DNA from: Circinella minor
Lineage: Eukaryota; Mucoromycota; Mucoromycetes; Mucorales; Lichtheimiaceae
Direction: 5' to 3'
Length of the DNA: 64,000 bases
NCBI GenBank assembly: GCA_016758965.1
Contig: JAEPRB010000167.1
Coordinates: forward strand, 25,485-89,484
In this document: positions 11,001 to 23,372 of the stretch, piece by piece
Layout of the letters: every line of letters begins with the position of its first letter
Numbering within the stretch: position 1 is the stretch's first letter
The notes under the pieces: generated by a model
Told to the model about the DNA's origin: nothing
Seen by the model: only the letters and a program-made list of their open reading frames with translations
Database searches by the model: none
Program-made: the position numbers and the translations under genes

Positions 11001-12616
11001 GTATATTCAAAGGTTCAATTGTTGCAGGTTCGGATACTGGAATAACGTCCTTGAGCAGCGATGGAAAAACACTTTTTAGAAAGCCTTGATCGCCAATAAC
11101 ATTGTCAGTGAAAAAGATTTCCGGCTGTTCGTGACCATATAATTCGTATGCTTCCCGTAATTTATCAAACCCATATTGTAGATGGGAGAGTGATTTCGTG
11201 GGAACTAGGAATTGCAAGCGTATTTCCTCATATTCATTGAGAACAGTATATAACGCCGCGAATACAGGTACACCATTGACCTTGCTCATAAGTTTTATGA
11301 TTTTGAAAGTATGGTCTCCTTTAAGGTATTTTCCATCAAGAATTTCCATCTGCTTGTCCATGAAACTTCGTAATTCAGCAAGGTATGCAGTGTAAAATGA
11401 ACGTAAATACTGTGGTGATGGTACATGTCCTGCATATTTTGATCGGTCATCAAACGTCGAGAAAGAAATAATTTCTTCCTTAAAAAGATGCTGTCGCAGA
11501 GTAGGTTGTTGTTGCTGGCGAATAAAAACAGCTTGAAGATATTGTAAATAGCGTCTTGCATAAGTTAGTCTATGTAGTTCACGAAGAATGTTATGAAAAC
11601 GCTTTGGACCAACAGAGTTCTGCACACACAGTCGATAAAGATCGCCAACTGTTTTCGATAACCCCCCTTGATGAGTCATGTATCCTGGGTACTCGCATTG
11701 TAGAACTTTTGGTAATTGTCGAATGATTCTTGCGTCATTACTTATGAAGATTGCAGAACAGTTTTTATCTTTACATTCATAACGATATCCCATTATATAA
11801 AAGCACCTGCCATAAGTAAACAAACATCATTAGAAAATAGCTTCTACCACTTATACATATATATATATAGCGATTAAATAAAACATACCCATTCAGATCA
11901 ACAACTCGCCGTGCATATGGAGTTTGTGTATAACCCTTTTGTCTAAGTTCAGATTGCTTGGCATGTTTGGAGCATTCTGATCCCTTTTTTTTGCATTCAC
12001 TACACTCCAACGCTTTTTCCTTGCATTTAGGACATTCTAACACTTTGTCTATCAACAAATGAGGGAACCACAAGAACACTCGAGGTAGGTAAAGTGCAGC
12101 AGGATTCAGGTCACTCTTCATTAGCGCAAAATATGGATCTTTAGGATGCACCCAAAAAGTTCCATTCTCGTACTCCTTTATTTTCCCATTCTTTTTGAAC
12201 CGTTGTTGAAGCCCTTTAAAATATTCTTGCAATACGCGTCCTTCTTCTTCTTCGTCATTAAAATCGGCTACCGGTACTGGATCATTTTCATCCACCCAAT
12301 CATCATCCATATCTAGATCGTCAGCAATATCACCTTGTTCATCACTTCCATTTTCGTTCAAAAGCTGAAAAATAGAAGCCATTTCATCCGCGATTCCTAG
12401 ATCTTCTTGCGCGTCTTCAACATAACTGCCTTCAGCATTCGAAGCTGCAGTCTCAGGATTCCGAACACGCACTTCATGGCGCGTGTCAAGATTAGGATTA
12501 GCGAAACTAATCAATTGTTGTCCTTTTGGCAATGGCTTTGAAGGTCTTCCAGCCTTGTGATCTGGCTTATTTTTGGTTCCTGGCTTACGGCCTCTTTGCG
12601 CGAAATTGAAAGACAT
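7617..12616 (-). mobile_element. Decayed DDE-type transposon gene with DUF6729-like N-terminus, inserted DEDDy exonuclease and C-terminal zinc knuckle
   Basis: Exons on the minus strand: 12616-11889, 11806-10380, 10263-9970, 9887-9789, 9752-9450, 9400-9012, 8948-7892, 7822-7617. In order: an AT-hook-like start (RGRKPGTK, GRPSKP), an acidic linker, a Cys-rich zinc region (CPKC, CSEC, then YECKDKNC), then DGKYLKGDHTF (first catalytic Asp, ~D400), FFTDN (second Asp, ~D477), a complete DEDDy exonuclease (LDCEW ~557-559, GRNVNGD ~D617, YAALD ~687-691), then RGTNSLEGG, which fits the Asn/Glu motif of MULE-type transposases. The C-terminus has a poly-Gln run and a knuckle (CSICHDVKCPGKNNRAKC). Exon 6 has two frame breaks, near 9320 and near 9150, so this copy is dead. 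No clear terminal repeats were found. The DUF6729 assignment is from memory of fungal proteins with the same layout. Confidence 0.75.
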
Positions 12617-13383
12617 TGTTAATGCAATCAGTGATCGAGGTAATAAAAAGTTTAATAGAAAAAAGCTAACAGGCACACAGTAGCTATAGCGGCATATAAC
12701 CGATTTGAATCTCAGTATCAAAGTCGAAATCCATTGGCAAACTCAAATCGTCAAAGTATGTTTTTATTGGATAGTGCTGCCCCATTAATATTATCCCAGT
12801 CGAAAATTAGCAGTCAAAATGGTATTTATTGGTAGGCCAGATATCTGGCCAATAAAATTTGAGGTTTACGGGCACACAATTCAAGGCTTCCCATTTTTCG
12901 ATTTTTGTCTTCGTCTGCGTTAACTGACGCATTTTGCGCCAATGTCCAATCACTTAATATTTTCTACTGCCTCACCAGGGAATATTTTAAACAATATTTC
13001 ATTAAAAATGCCCATGAATGAATTCCTTATGAGCCTTTTTGGAAATAATAATTAAAAACACCAAGGAAGTAAATGTTTAACGCAAAAACAGGAATGCAAA
13101 ATCATTGGCGCAAAATTACTAACGCAAATTTATTCCCCAGACAACGCAAAATTAATTTAGTTCGGCGCAAATAATTTGGGAAAAACAAGTAGTTATAACT
13201 CCTTTCTGTTTTGAGAGTTTTAATTATAGTCAAGAAATTAATCAAGCAAGGATATAATTTTACAAATTACGATCCTGATACAACAAGTCATACAAAGTCT
13301 CGAAAAAGTAATTTGCTTTGGATCTCACCCCAGCTTAATCACAAGAAATACCACTCCTTTATTTGTCTAATAGAAAAAAAATA
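12617..13383. other. Intergenic with CGCAAA-rich repeat
   Basis: The promoter side of the transposon gene lies at the left. From ~12915 to 13190 the sequence is dense in the motif (GG)CGCAAA: first inverted (GACGCATTTTGCGCC near 12926), then direct several times, ending in GGCGCAAATAATTTGG at 13164-13179. That 16-mer recurs at 22593. It looks like a short dispersed element. No gene seen. Confidence 0.5.
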
Positions 13384-15099
13384 TTACTCCTCGTCTTCAT
13401 TATGATGATACTCATGAAGTGTTTTCCTTTTATTAGGTCTTGTTGGGGTGAAAAAAGGTGTTTTCATAGGGCTTGGTGATCGTGGTGGGCTATGGACAAT
13501 TTCACAATGGGAAGTTGAAATATCCGCTGCCATATATTTTCGCTGCTCTTCAAAAGCCGCCAGTCTTATTTCATTGCTAATTTTTATTTTCCTGTCTTTC
13601 CATGCGTAAAGCCGTTTCAAAGTTGATCGAAAATTATCCAGTTCCAATAACAATTTTGGTATATATAATGAATCAACTTGATGTGCAACCACCACACCTT
13701 GGAAAAAAAATAGTTCCACCATATATCCAATTCGTCCTCTCCAGTCCATGTATTCTATGGCGAGCTCTTTTTTGGTGATATTGTGGATGTTGTATGCTAT
13801 TGCAGAGTTTATTCTAATGTTCTTGCTCTGTTGTTGGATGCATAATGTAGTGGAAGCAGTAAGTTTTTTAAATTCAGTAGAGCACACTTCAATAACTGTG
13901 TCATTATACTTTGTTTTCGATAACATATCCATTCGTCTTCCACTGTCCACCTCATCTTCATTTAGTATTTTCATATATTGACTAGCTTGACAAATTGTTT
14001 CTCCATCATATATAGCGACGTCATTTTCATCTTCGAATAATATATCCATTAATTCAGCGAACTTTCGAAGATACATATTTTCAGAATAACTGCCCATCAC
14101 CTCGTCATTCTCCTTTGCCCAGAATTTAAAATTGAAGACGACTTGTTGTACAATGTGGAGCAATTTGTAATTATCAGACGTTTTAACTGGTTCAGGAGAT
14201 TTTTGGTCGTCAAAGTATTGCAATATTCTATCGGCATTTTTATCAAAACGATATTCCAATAGATGGTCAAAAAGACTGTCAATTTTTACAGTAATTGAAC
14301 TTGGTAGTAGTGTTCTACGTTTTTCGCATTCGTCCATAATCTCTTTGTGTGCTGTCATATCGAACTCAGCTGCATATTTCTCTCTGTAATTACAATTCAT
14401 AAAATTGATGTTGCGTGACAAGCACAGCTTCATTAATTTCATGTCTTCGCAGTCCAATTTCGATTGGCATAATAATTTCGCTGCATTGTATAACAAAACA
14501 GATGATAATCCTTTCCTTTTGGGTATATATAATGAGTTGGAAAGTGGTATTATGCCTTCAAGGATCCTCTTTTTGGCCACTACACGTAACAGGTTGAATA
14601 AAGAGTCCATTGATTGCTCACTCTCTTGTTCCTCGTCGTCCTCTTCTTGTTCCTCGTCGTTCTCTTCTTGTTCCTCAATGACCTCTTTTTGCTCCTCATC
14701 GTCCTCTTCATTTTCTGAAACGAGCTCTTTATATCTTTCGAGATTGTTTGACGCTGAATTCGCGTATTTACCAAGAATAACAATAGAATTTACTTCATAC
14801 TGCGCATTTACATTTCTAAGAGCTTTGATCTTTTTATGAATAACTTAAAATTTGGCTGAAGTTCTAGTAGGAAACTTCTTGAGCTTGGCAGTGGAGCGTC
14901 GCATGGATGTCAGGTTATTGTAAAGGCTAATCCAATGTTTCATCAAATGTAATGCTGAAGTGGCGCCAACATCAATCACTGCTATACTATTTTCTTTCTT
15001 TGTGACAAATTGATTAAAAGTTGCTTTCGAGGTTGTTTCTAAATAGCTTTCAACGATCTGTTGTTTTTGTAGAGTCTTTTTGTTGATCTCTTTAACCAT
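13384..15099 (-). pseudogene. Repeat-family protein (D..E-x-K, QQxK family), intronless copy with one in-frame stop
   Basis: One minus-strand frame runs from ATG at 15099 to a TAA at 13384, interrupted only by a TAA at 14847-14845; a new ATG at 14610 leaves a 408-codon downstream frame. The N-terminal half is helical and includes an acidic Glu/Asp repeat (14700-14620). The central domain reads GRRMDML (Asp codon 13929-13927), then EVCSTEFKK, then CIQQQSKNIRIN, then YMDWRGRIGY, then a Pro-rich tail (HSPPRSPSPMKTPFFTP). The order Asp, strand, E-x-K, then Gln/Lys/Arg helix fits a PD-(D/E)XK fold. The 32 nt around the stop cannot be a usual intron. It aligns with the copies at 16679-19902 and 30919-33526 but lacks their introns. 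Upstream exons, if any, are unclear: an ATG frame at 15405 is cut by a hairpin insert. Confidence 0.65.
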
Positions 15100-15221
15100 T
15101 GTTAAAGTCTCTTACATTTGAGGGAAAAAGAAACAAAGAAAGTTGGTATGTTCTAGCAAGCTAATTTTTTTATTTTTTGAGATAAGTGAATCCTTCATAG
15201 AAATGAATAAGTTCCGCACAC

Positions 15222-15287
15222 CACAAACGCGCACCACAAAATTTATTGAAACCACGTCATCAAAAAAATTTGTGGTGCGCGTTTGTG
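15222..15287. repeat. Inverted repeat hairpin, ~22 bp arms
   Basis: The arms CACAAACGCGCACCACAAAA (15222-15241) and its reverse complement (15267-15287) are separated by about 22 nt. It lies inside a short minus-strand frame (15405-15112) upstream of the pseudogene and may have interrupted its first exon. A small foldback insertion is the simplest reading. Confidence 0.7.
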
Positions 15288-15318
15288 CACAACTTCTTCT
15301 TCTCGCAAGTATACAAAA

Positions 15319-15709
15319 AGCAATGTAGGAATCTCTCAAGCAAACCACTGGTTCTTGAGAGTAGAAGACCTCGGCTTCGTCCTTAGTGAAATTCAGTTGG
15401 CTCATAGATCGTTACTATCTGCCTTAAGACTGCAAGAGTAGCGTAGTTGCTGAAAAGCATTTTTTGCATTTTGAACAATGGTATGCTAATATTTGTAACT
15501 AACTTCTTTCCGATTATACTAATTTCTCTCTTATGAATGATTCTCGTTTCAAAATTTTATTTGCCTCTCCCCCACAGCAATGTAGGAATCTCTTAAGCAA
15601 ACCATTGGTTCTTGAGAGTAGAAGACCTCGGCTTCGTCCTTAGTGAAATTCAGTTGGCTCATAGATCGTTACTATCTGCCTTAAGACTGCAAGAGTAGCG
15701 TAGTTGCTG
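15319..15709. repeat. 134 bp direct duplication
   Basis: Positions 15319-15452 and 15576-15709 are near-identical (offset 257 bp). Each includes the same minus-strand ATG frame start (MSQLNFTKDEAEVFYSQEP). The 123 bp between the copies is AT-rich. A local duplication of the 5' end of the neighbouring repeat-family gene is likely. Confidence 0.8.
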
Positions 15710-16678
15710 TGGGGGGCTTTTTTTTTTAGCGCTGAACGAACCACTGCAAAGTTCAATCGATGATATCTGTCACTCGCTGTATGGTTGTTTTGGATAAAAC
15801 GATATCTGGCGGAAAGTTTTCAACCTTTTAGTCCCACAAAAAAAACTACAAGTAGTGTAGGAATTAATTGAAATTAAAAATAATTTGTACCAAAGGAATT
15901 ATGGTGGAAGACAAGCAAAGATCTACACAGCTAGCCTCGCTCTTTGCTAATCTTGCCATATGCTGGTCAACGTGATTAATCTAAGGTGAGCAAGGGCATG
16001 CTAGAAAATTTGTTATGATAATGTGATGGATAGGTATCTATTAATTTCAAATTATATATTAATAAATCCTCAGTACATCTTTCTTTTTTCAAAATCTGCT
16101 TTAGTATGTGAACATTTTGCATTTAATCACAAGCAACTTTTAATGAAGACAAAAAATACATATCATTTTGAATATTGCGTTTTCTCATAGATTATTATTT
16201 TTCTCATATGTGTAACTTTGTTGTATTGTTTAATCATGTACTTTGACTCTTCCCACTCCATTTTCCTTTTCTTTTCCCTACTTTATTTTTATCTACTGAG
16301 AATAGTAAGTTTCATCCCTATTATATATATTATAGCTTATCTCTTTATTAACAGTTATTTCAATAAATAGCCAACAGTTATATATATTTAAAGTCAACGT
16401 ACATCACAGTGGTTGGGCAGACGTGAATATGCCGACCTGTGATTAAATAAAAAAAGACGTGAATATGACCAACAGATATATAACTATTTTTAAGGACTTG
16501 AAATGGCATTTGCTAGGAAACCTGTTGGCATTGGCTTTCTTCTTTGTCGTGAGGCACTCTTCCATTACGCCGCGGCGCGAGGCCCCTCATTTTTCATAGA
16601 GAGTAGTAATAGTCAAATAAAAGAATTAGCCCGCCGCAGCATAACTAAGAACATCTTCACAAAAACTAGTTCAAAATT
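15710..16678. other. Intergenic, AT-rich, with a short GC-rich island
   Basis: Nothing with a supported gene. A locally GC-rich patch at ~16570-16590 (CGCCGCGGCGCGAGGCCCC) stands out, inside a 65-codon open frame that is unlike any protein I know. A 24 bp string beginning CGACCTGTGATTAAATAA at 16433 recurs at 38431. Confidence 0.4.
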
Positions 16679-19600
16679 ATGGAAGAATACCAAGGCTTAG
16701 AAGGTACACGAAAATTAGTGTCCTGTTTAATCAATCCAATAAGTCTTTATTGAAACTAATATGTTGCGTTTTAGATATATAGAATTACAACTTTATCTGC
16801 ATTCATATTCACAAAAACAACCTTCTTATACTCATTTTATAGTAGAAAATAAAAAAAAAGCATTGTATTATGGTCTTTAAACATTACAGGCGAAGCATTG
16901 AATGGAGTCTGGTATGAACGTTATAAGAAACAGCATATGAATATAAAAGCTAGTGCAAAGTAAGTGGAAAGGCATATAGTAATAATCAATCACGTATGCA
17001 TTGTCTTTTGACTTCTTTTTTTTTTTTGTTTTTTTTTTCTTACATAGGATCAAAAAACCAAAATTCAATCCTATTATATGGAATTCTATTATGAACAAAG
17101 TATTGACTAGAGTAAGTTCGTCGGAATATCACCTTTATAAAAAAAATTGAAATGGTCAAGTTTTGAAATTAATTAATCTGTTTTATTTTAGCGCGCATTA
17201 TACGAAGAGTATACTGAAGGAGATTTAAAAGTTTTAGTAGCTGCTGCACAAGGTACTACTCAAGAAGCGGAACGTGTAATTATGAGAATAACTCACGGGA
17301 TGATACAAGTAATAGCGGGAGTAGTAACTCTGGTGGTGGTTCGACGGAAGATGACCAAGAGATTGAAAATGGTGATGATGAAAAGGGAGAAGTGTATATC
17401 AATGCCGTTTTATCAGAACTTGGTTTCAAGGTAAGAGTAATAATTCAGTGTTAAACGTCAAGTATATGACATTGAATATATTATTGATCTTCAGATATAT
17501 TACAATATTGTGTCTATAGTTAGTTGAAAAGTTGAATGAAAATGGTTTTGTCTTATTATCCTCGTTGAAAGTTCAGGGTGATGGTATCGAGCAACGAATT
17601 TATAAAGAAATAATTCATTTACTATACTTTCTCAAGTAAAATTGACTGATTTAGGAAAAAAAAGGTATTAAAGTAAGGGGAGCAGAAAAGAAGATGAGGA
17701 AGACATATGTATTATTGGTTTTAATTGTTTTTATACTATTGTTTTCTCTCTTTTTACTTAGGTTACCGCTTTCAAGAGTTATAAATTGTCTTGATAGAAA
17801 GTACCATTCATGATGTTTCGATAACATGGTTTCGACGGTTAGAAAATTGTCAATAGGCGTGGAAATACATATACAATGATCATGGCTATTGCTCTTTTAC
17901 AAGTCTTATCAATGATCGCGAAACATATCAAGCATCTCATCGCTCCTACAAGAAAGAAGTATGGTTGAAATACCTTGAACATTAGGAAAACGAACATTTT
18001 AGGAATGTCAAGTCACTTGAATTGACTGGTAAATATAATCTTCATACAATATGAATGCGCCACGCGGTGTGGTGACAGAAAAGATGTTGATAGTAATAAA
18101 GTACGTAAACTAACTAGTAATAATTTTGCTCTTGGTACTACTACTACTACTGCTACTATTATTATTATTACTATTATTATTACAGATGATATGATTATTG
18201 ATGTGTTCTGTACAAACTCAGTAATGCAATTAATGAACGGATTTTGGAAAATGCGCTACACTTTGACCAACGTTGGTCTTAGGTTTTACAAATATGCAAC
18301 GCCAATAACAATTACGGATGTACTACTTCACCTTCCTGATCTTAAAACGCTTTTTTTTTCCTTGTGCGGGATTTCCTTGCAGAGGTACTTGGTGAACTAA
18401 AAGTTTTGCAAGAATCACAATCTTCTTTGACCAACCTTCTATTTGAGTACTTCGTCAACATCTAGTGATGCTCTCAAACTGTTAACAAAATGGTTTCCAC
18501 ATGTTCGATGGTCAAGACTGGAGGAAGCAACACCAAGAGCACTCGACATTGTAACTGATTAATTCCCCAATGTCGAAATGTTGAGGTATAATGATGGATA
18601 TGAACTACCAGTATCATGCCAAAATGACAGAAGCATTCTTTCGAGGCCGATTAAAGTATCTTATTGGATGAAAGTTACAACGATTGATATTTATTGGATA
18701 AAGGTTGGTAGGTAGTTCTAATTGGCAGAAGTTTATATATTATCAATGATTCGCTTGTTTGGGTAATTAACTTCCTGTTCATTCATTATTTTGATAGGGA
18801 TACTGTCGATGATCTTTTAGTTGAAATTCAAACCCAAAAACTCGATCTTACTAAAGAAAAGGAACGTACACCAGACTTGTGTAAGCTTCTACATGTATTA
18901 GAGAATCTGTAAGTATATATAAAAACATCCACTCGATAAGGCCAAAGAAAGTTAAATTCTCATGGTAACTTTTTACTCTTTTGTTTTATACTGTTGAATA
19001 TGTTTAGATTAAGATTAACCCAACTGCATTCAAAACCACATATCATGGAAGTTTTCCACTCATTCTTGATTTTGTATCCAAAGGATTGGAAGTTGAAATG
19101 AAGGAGTAAATATTTTTATTCACGCTTTTTCTTCTTCTCTCTGATATTTCGGATTTATCTTATTCTAACCTTTGAATCCCTTTCTTTATATGGTTATTTA
19201 GTGGTGAAGCGGTTACAGAAGCAACTAAAATGGCTATGGAGCAGAACAATTACGATGACACGAATTCATTTGGGCGAAAAATTGATGTGTTAATCAATGT
19301 AAAAGATACCACAACTACCTTAAACTCTGACGAATGGAAGGCTAGCAAGACCAATCACCTCAAGTTAACACAACAAAGTAAAAGCATATCTTCGAATTGT
19401 ACTATTTTGAATAATATACATATTATTACTAGTGGTCAAGTTAGTTCAACCATAGCATTGCATATCATTGGTAAGAAAAAATGGACTCTTTGTGAAATGC
19501 AATATTGGATATGGAGGTGTAATGATAAGCTCATATGAAATTTCTTTATGTATATATACGTAGAAAAAATCGGGTATTTGTACCTTCTTCGTTTCAAAGA

Positions 19601-19902
19601 AAAATGCATATATTGCTACTTTGGTCGATGCAATCATTTAACCAACAAATGTGAATGAACTCAACCCATTTAAAAACTCGCTGAATACTTTGATCAAATG
19701 GCATAATTTTATGCGGGAGCAAATCAAAACGATCAAAAACTCAAAGCCAGTCAAGGATCTTAGTTCCGCAGTTCATGACGCTTGTAGTGAAGAACAAGGA
19801 TACAATGAAAATAACACTGTTTTGCCAACTATATTTTTTACACTAAAAAACAAACGTGCTCCAAAACGGGCATATGAAGAAATTGACGATAGTGAGGATT
19901 GA
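16679..19902 (+). pseudogene. Repeat-family protein (D..E-x-K, QQxK family), intron-containing decayed copy
   Basis: Recognisable exons include a short first exon at 16679 (MEEYQGLE), pieces at ~16889-16960, 17049-17112, 17193-17430 and 17521-17638, then scattered remains to 18900, and the core domain from ~19202. The core reads GRKIDVLI (Asp codon 19284), NSDEWK (19326-19340), then LKLTQQSK, then a tail at 19651-19902 ending in acidic residues (EIDDSED). There is a frame break near 17275, several stops in 17600-18500, and lost splice sites. The order and spacing of motifs match the copies at 13384-15099 and 30919-33526. Function unknown; the D..E-x-K layout suggests a nuclease-type fold, as an inference. 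Confidence 0.6.
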
Positions 19903-22900
19903 TTTGGTAAAATAGGTTTATTACCCAGGAGTACCAAATTTAAATTCAATGAAAAAAAGTACCCATTGCTATTATCTTTCCTTCTTTCCTAACCATGGCA
20001 AAGGAATCTATTGGCTCTCCTCGGTGTTACTAGTAGTCTACGGACGCCCTAAGTAAAGATTGTTCGAGTAATATATATGTAAAATATACAACGCCCTTTC
20101 ATCAACATATTGTAATTTTTTGTATATTAGTATTTATTTATGAAGAGACGAGTAGTTGACAGTGGAACCCAAATAAATATACGCAATTCTTCCAGAGACA
20201 TTACTTCACTCTTATCTATTTAAATCTATTTATTTATTTATTTTTGGGTGAGGCATATAACTGACCGAAAACGTAAATATAAGAGGAAAAGTTTGTTCTA
20301 GCAGGAGCATGAACTGTCTTCAAAAGTCTTAATATAGTACAAGTATAGCATCTTATTGATATCAATGCTGTTAACTTGCCCAGGGTAATACATAAACATA
20401 GTCTGAATGAAAATGAGCTGAGCATATGATTACTTTTAAAAAGAGATCGTTCCAAGCTTATATTATGTGTTGTACTAAACATTCTATCGTTCGCAAACGG
20501 AAAAAAAAATGTTAACGTTAACAATTAACAAGCAACCGCTGCTTTGTTCATTGTTCAAAACAGTAAAACAATGTGATATCCATTCGCAACAATATGGATG
20601 CTCAGTCATATGGTACAAATTATGTGCTGAGCTACATAGCCCAAAGATCGTCATAACTGTTTAGTCAGACTTTCAAACGTCATACGTACGTAGTAATATT
20701 TGCGGACGCCAAAAATAAAATAAATATTTAACCTTACGTGCAAGGGAAACGATGAGTTTTGTTTCAAGATCTAATGTAAAAAACTCATGACAAGGTTTTC
20801 CCTCCCTATTTTGATATGTACTGAACTATATGAAATAAAATTGGAGAATGATTACTCTTATGGGTTAGGAAGAGTAGGGAAGAATGTATAATTGTATTTG
20901 AAATAAATGGTGATACGTGTATATACAATATTATATACGTACAAACACATGTTATTGTAATGGACATTACTAATTTATATGATTAATACGTACAGCCACC
21001 GTTATGACCACATTGACTTCTTTTTGTAGTGAATCTATTATTCTATTATATTTTACGTAAAGATTTCCAAAAGATACGTAGTTCATAAAATCGATCTATT
21101 CGTTACCTTACATGATAGTAGAATATTGTCTTCATACGATGAGGGTGGAAAACGTATCACATATGCAGGTTAAATCAGGAATTAGTTTTGAACTTCTTTT
21201 CTTATTAAGTAAAATTATTTACAGTCATTTTTCGTTAAACCGGTACTCGATATATGTGAGGATTTGTATCGGTTTAGCGAATTATAACGCAGCTGGTTCT
21301 AATATGTAGAGAATACTGAAAAAATAACTATAATTAAATTAAGCTGTACGGATAAGATAAAAAAAAAAGATAGTTCATATAATGGAGCTTTACTACTATA
21401 AGCTAATCTTTTAATGATACAAATGATAATAGTGTATTCATTAGAATAGTGATGATGAACCAGAGATTGGATTAATAATTAATTTACAACAAAGTGTGTT
21501 TAATATAGAACATGGTTAGCAGTTGAATAAATGAATAAAAATAAATCGTATCAACAACATAATTACATACTCAATGGTAGTGAACAAGTACATGACAAAG
21601 CTGAAAAGAAGTACATACGCACGCAGATGAAAAAGAAGAAAAAAGCATCTGTGTGAAGTTAGCGAAAAAGAGCCAGTGTTATCAACTTAACAAGGTGTTG
21701 AAAAGATTTCTTTTGACGACAAGAATGTATTTGTGCCAACTGAAAACAAAGGGAAGAGCTGAGATGACGTAAAAGGAAGGCTGTATTACTGATTTTACCA
21801 ATAAAAAGACTATACTATATAATATAAAATGAAATAATACCATTATAAACCCGGTAAATATTTACGAAAATTCACCGGATACTGGTTTAACGAATCACCG
21901 GTATTTTACTAAGTATATAAAAAATATTTGAGAGATACTACTACCGGTTTAGCGAAAGACCGGTTTGACGAGTACCGGTTTAAGATTATTTTTATTCATA
22001 TAAGTGCTTCTTCTTATAATACGTAATATCTTTGGCAAAACTGTTTTTTAATATTATTGAATTTAATCGTTTCATTTATATTTTATTTTTAAAAAAAGAT
22101 AGTGTGCCCACAGTTCTCTTCATATTTTTTAATTTGATTATCATACGTACCTAAAACAAATATAGCTCACTGAGTACATTAAATGGTTGTTGAACTCAAT
22201 GCATCTCAACACTTCTCAATCAACCAACAACATACACAAATCCACAACCAAGACAAACATATACTGTACTTTGGATTGATTCACAACATTTTCGATCACA
22301 CTAGAATACATTGACAAGCTCTCCTACGTACTCCTTCGAACACCATAAAATAAACACCAAACAAAATAAATAAACCTCTTGCTCTATATATGCACATCAA
22401 ATCTCTTAATCACCCCCCCCGACGAGTCTCAGTATTCCTTTGTTTATATACCTAGTTCCCTCGTTGACCTTTTCCCCTGCACTCACAACAGGGTTTTTAT
22501 GAACTGTCCCCAAACAATCAGACGATGTACGCAAATTGATTTCGCAACAGCGCAAAATATTTCATATGGAACTGCAAAATCCATTTCAGCTTGGCGCAAA
22601 TAATTTGGAAAAAGCCTATAATATGGTGTACTTGTTTGTACTCTTTTATTATTATTATTATTTTTTTTTCTTTTTCATCCTTTGTTCTACTGATCTATAT
22701 TACTGACTCTCATCCTTCCCTGCTTGTGAGCGCGAACTTTTCATCATTTCTGTATCAGTATCGGGCGAAAATGTCTGGCAAGAACATTGTGTTTAACAGA
22801 GACACCAAATTTTTAAATGTAGTACTGGTGGAAAGATTACTCTCTTTTTTTTCACGTGACACTACTAATTATTAGACCATTTTTAAACATAAATGATATA

Positions 22901-23372
22901 AATAAATAAGCAAGAAACCCCTCCCCCATTTTAAATCATAATAAAATATTTAAACTGTTAACCTTTCAATGATTCAAAAAGAGAGTTTCTATGATTTAAA
23001 AGAGTGAAAAAGGGTTATCTCTGGAGTGATCGAACCATGTAAAAAAAAAAAAAAAAAAAAAAAATCGGAGCCTCTTTTGTGTTCCTGTAGATTTGTGTCA
23101 CTTGCAAAAAGAAAGATTGGACTATCAATAACCATCGGCGTTTTACTTTTCAAAAAAAAAACATTTCTTATGGTTTATCTCAGCAATTTTTTTTTTTTCT
23201 TTTCTTTGCCTCTTTTTCTTTTATTTTTTCCTCCCCAAACCCTTTTAATCAAAATACCCTAATTTTACCCCTTGAATTTTTTTTTTTTTTTTTGAAGAAA
23301 AACACGTCAATAACAAATAAAGAGGTTATATAGGGAAATACATATATAGAAAAAAAAGAAGGACACAAATAA
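19903..23372. other. Gene-free repeat-rich stretch
   Basis: AT-rich, no supported gene. It contains the inverted-repeat element at 21235-21983, a CGCAAA-rich patch at 22530-22610 sharing GGCGCAAATAATTTGG with 13164, and long poly-A/T runs (23040-23065, 23278-23295) before the ATPase start. The last ~100 nt are the likely leader of that gene. Confidence 0.5.
21235..21983. mobile_element. ~750 bp non-autonomous element with ACCGGTTTA repeats
   Basis: TTAAACCGGTACTCG at 21235-21249 is matched by its exact reverse complement CGAGTACCGGTTTAA at 21969-21983. Variants of CGGTTTARCGAA recur inside at ~21270, 21888, 21945 and 21961, clustered near both ends as subterminal repeats. There is no internal gene. 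This is the layout of a DNA-transposon-derived MITE; the family and target duplication were not resolved. Confidence 0.6.

Noticed and set aside
14405..14839. Ser/Cys-rich plus-strand open frame
   Set aside because: It is a shadow of the acidic Glu/Asp repeat of the minus-strand family member.
14840..14875. Micro-intron removing the stop at 14845
   Set aside because: The only GT..AG span is about 32 nt, shorter than every intron supported elsewhere in the window.
16503..16700. 65-codon frame with a GC-rich patch
   Set aside because: It overlaps the first exon of the family pseudogene in another frame and shows no recognisable content.
22960..23045. Possible tRNA because of GATCGAACC
   Set aside because: The flanking bases do not pair as a T-arm or acceptor stem, and no A-box was found.
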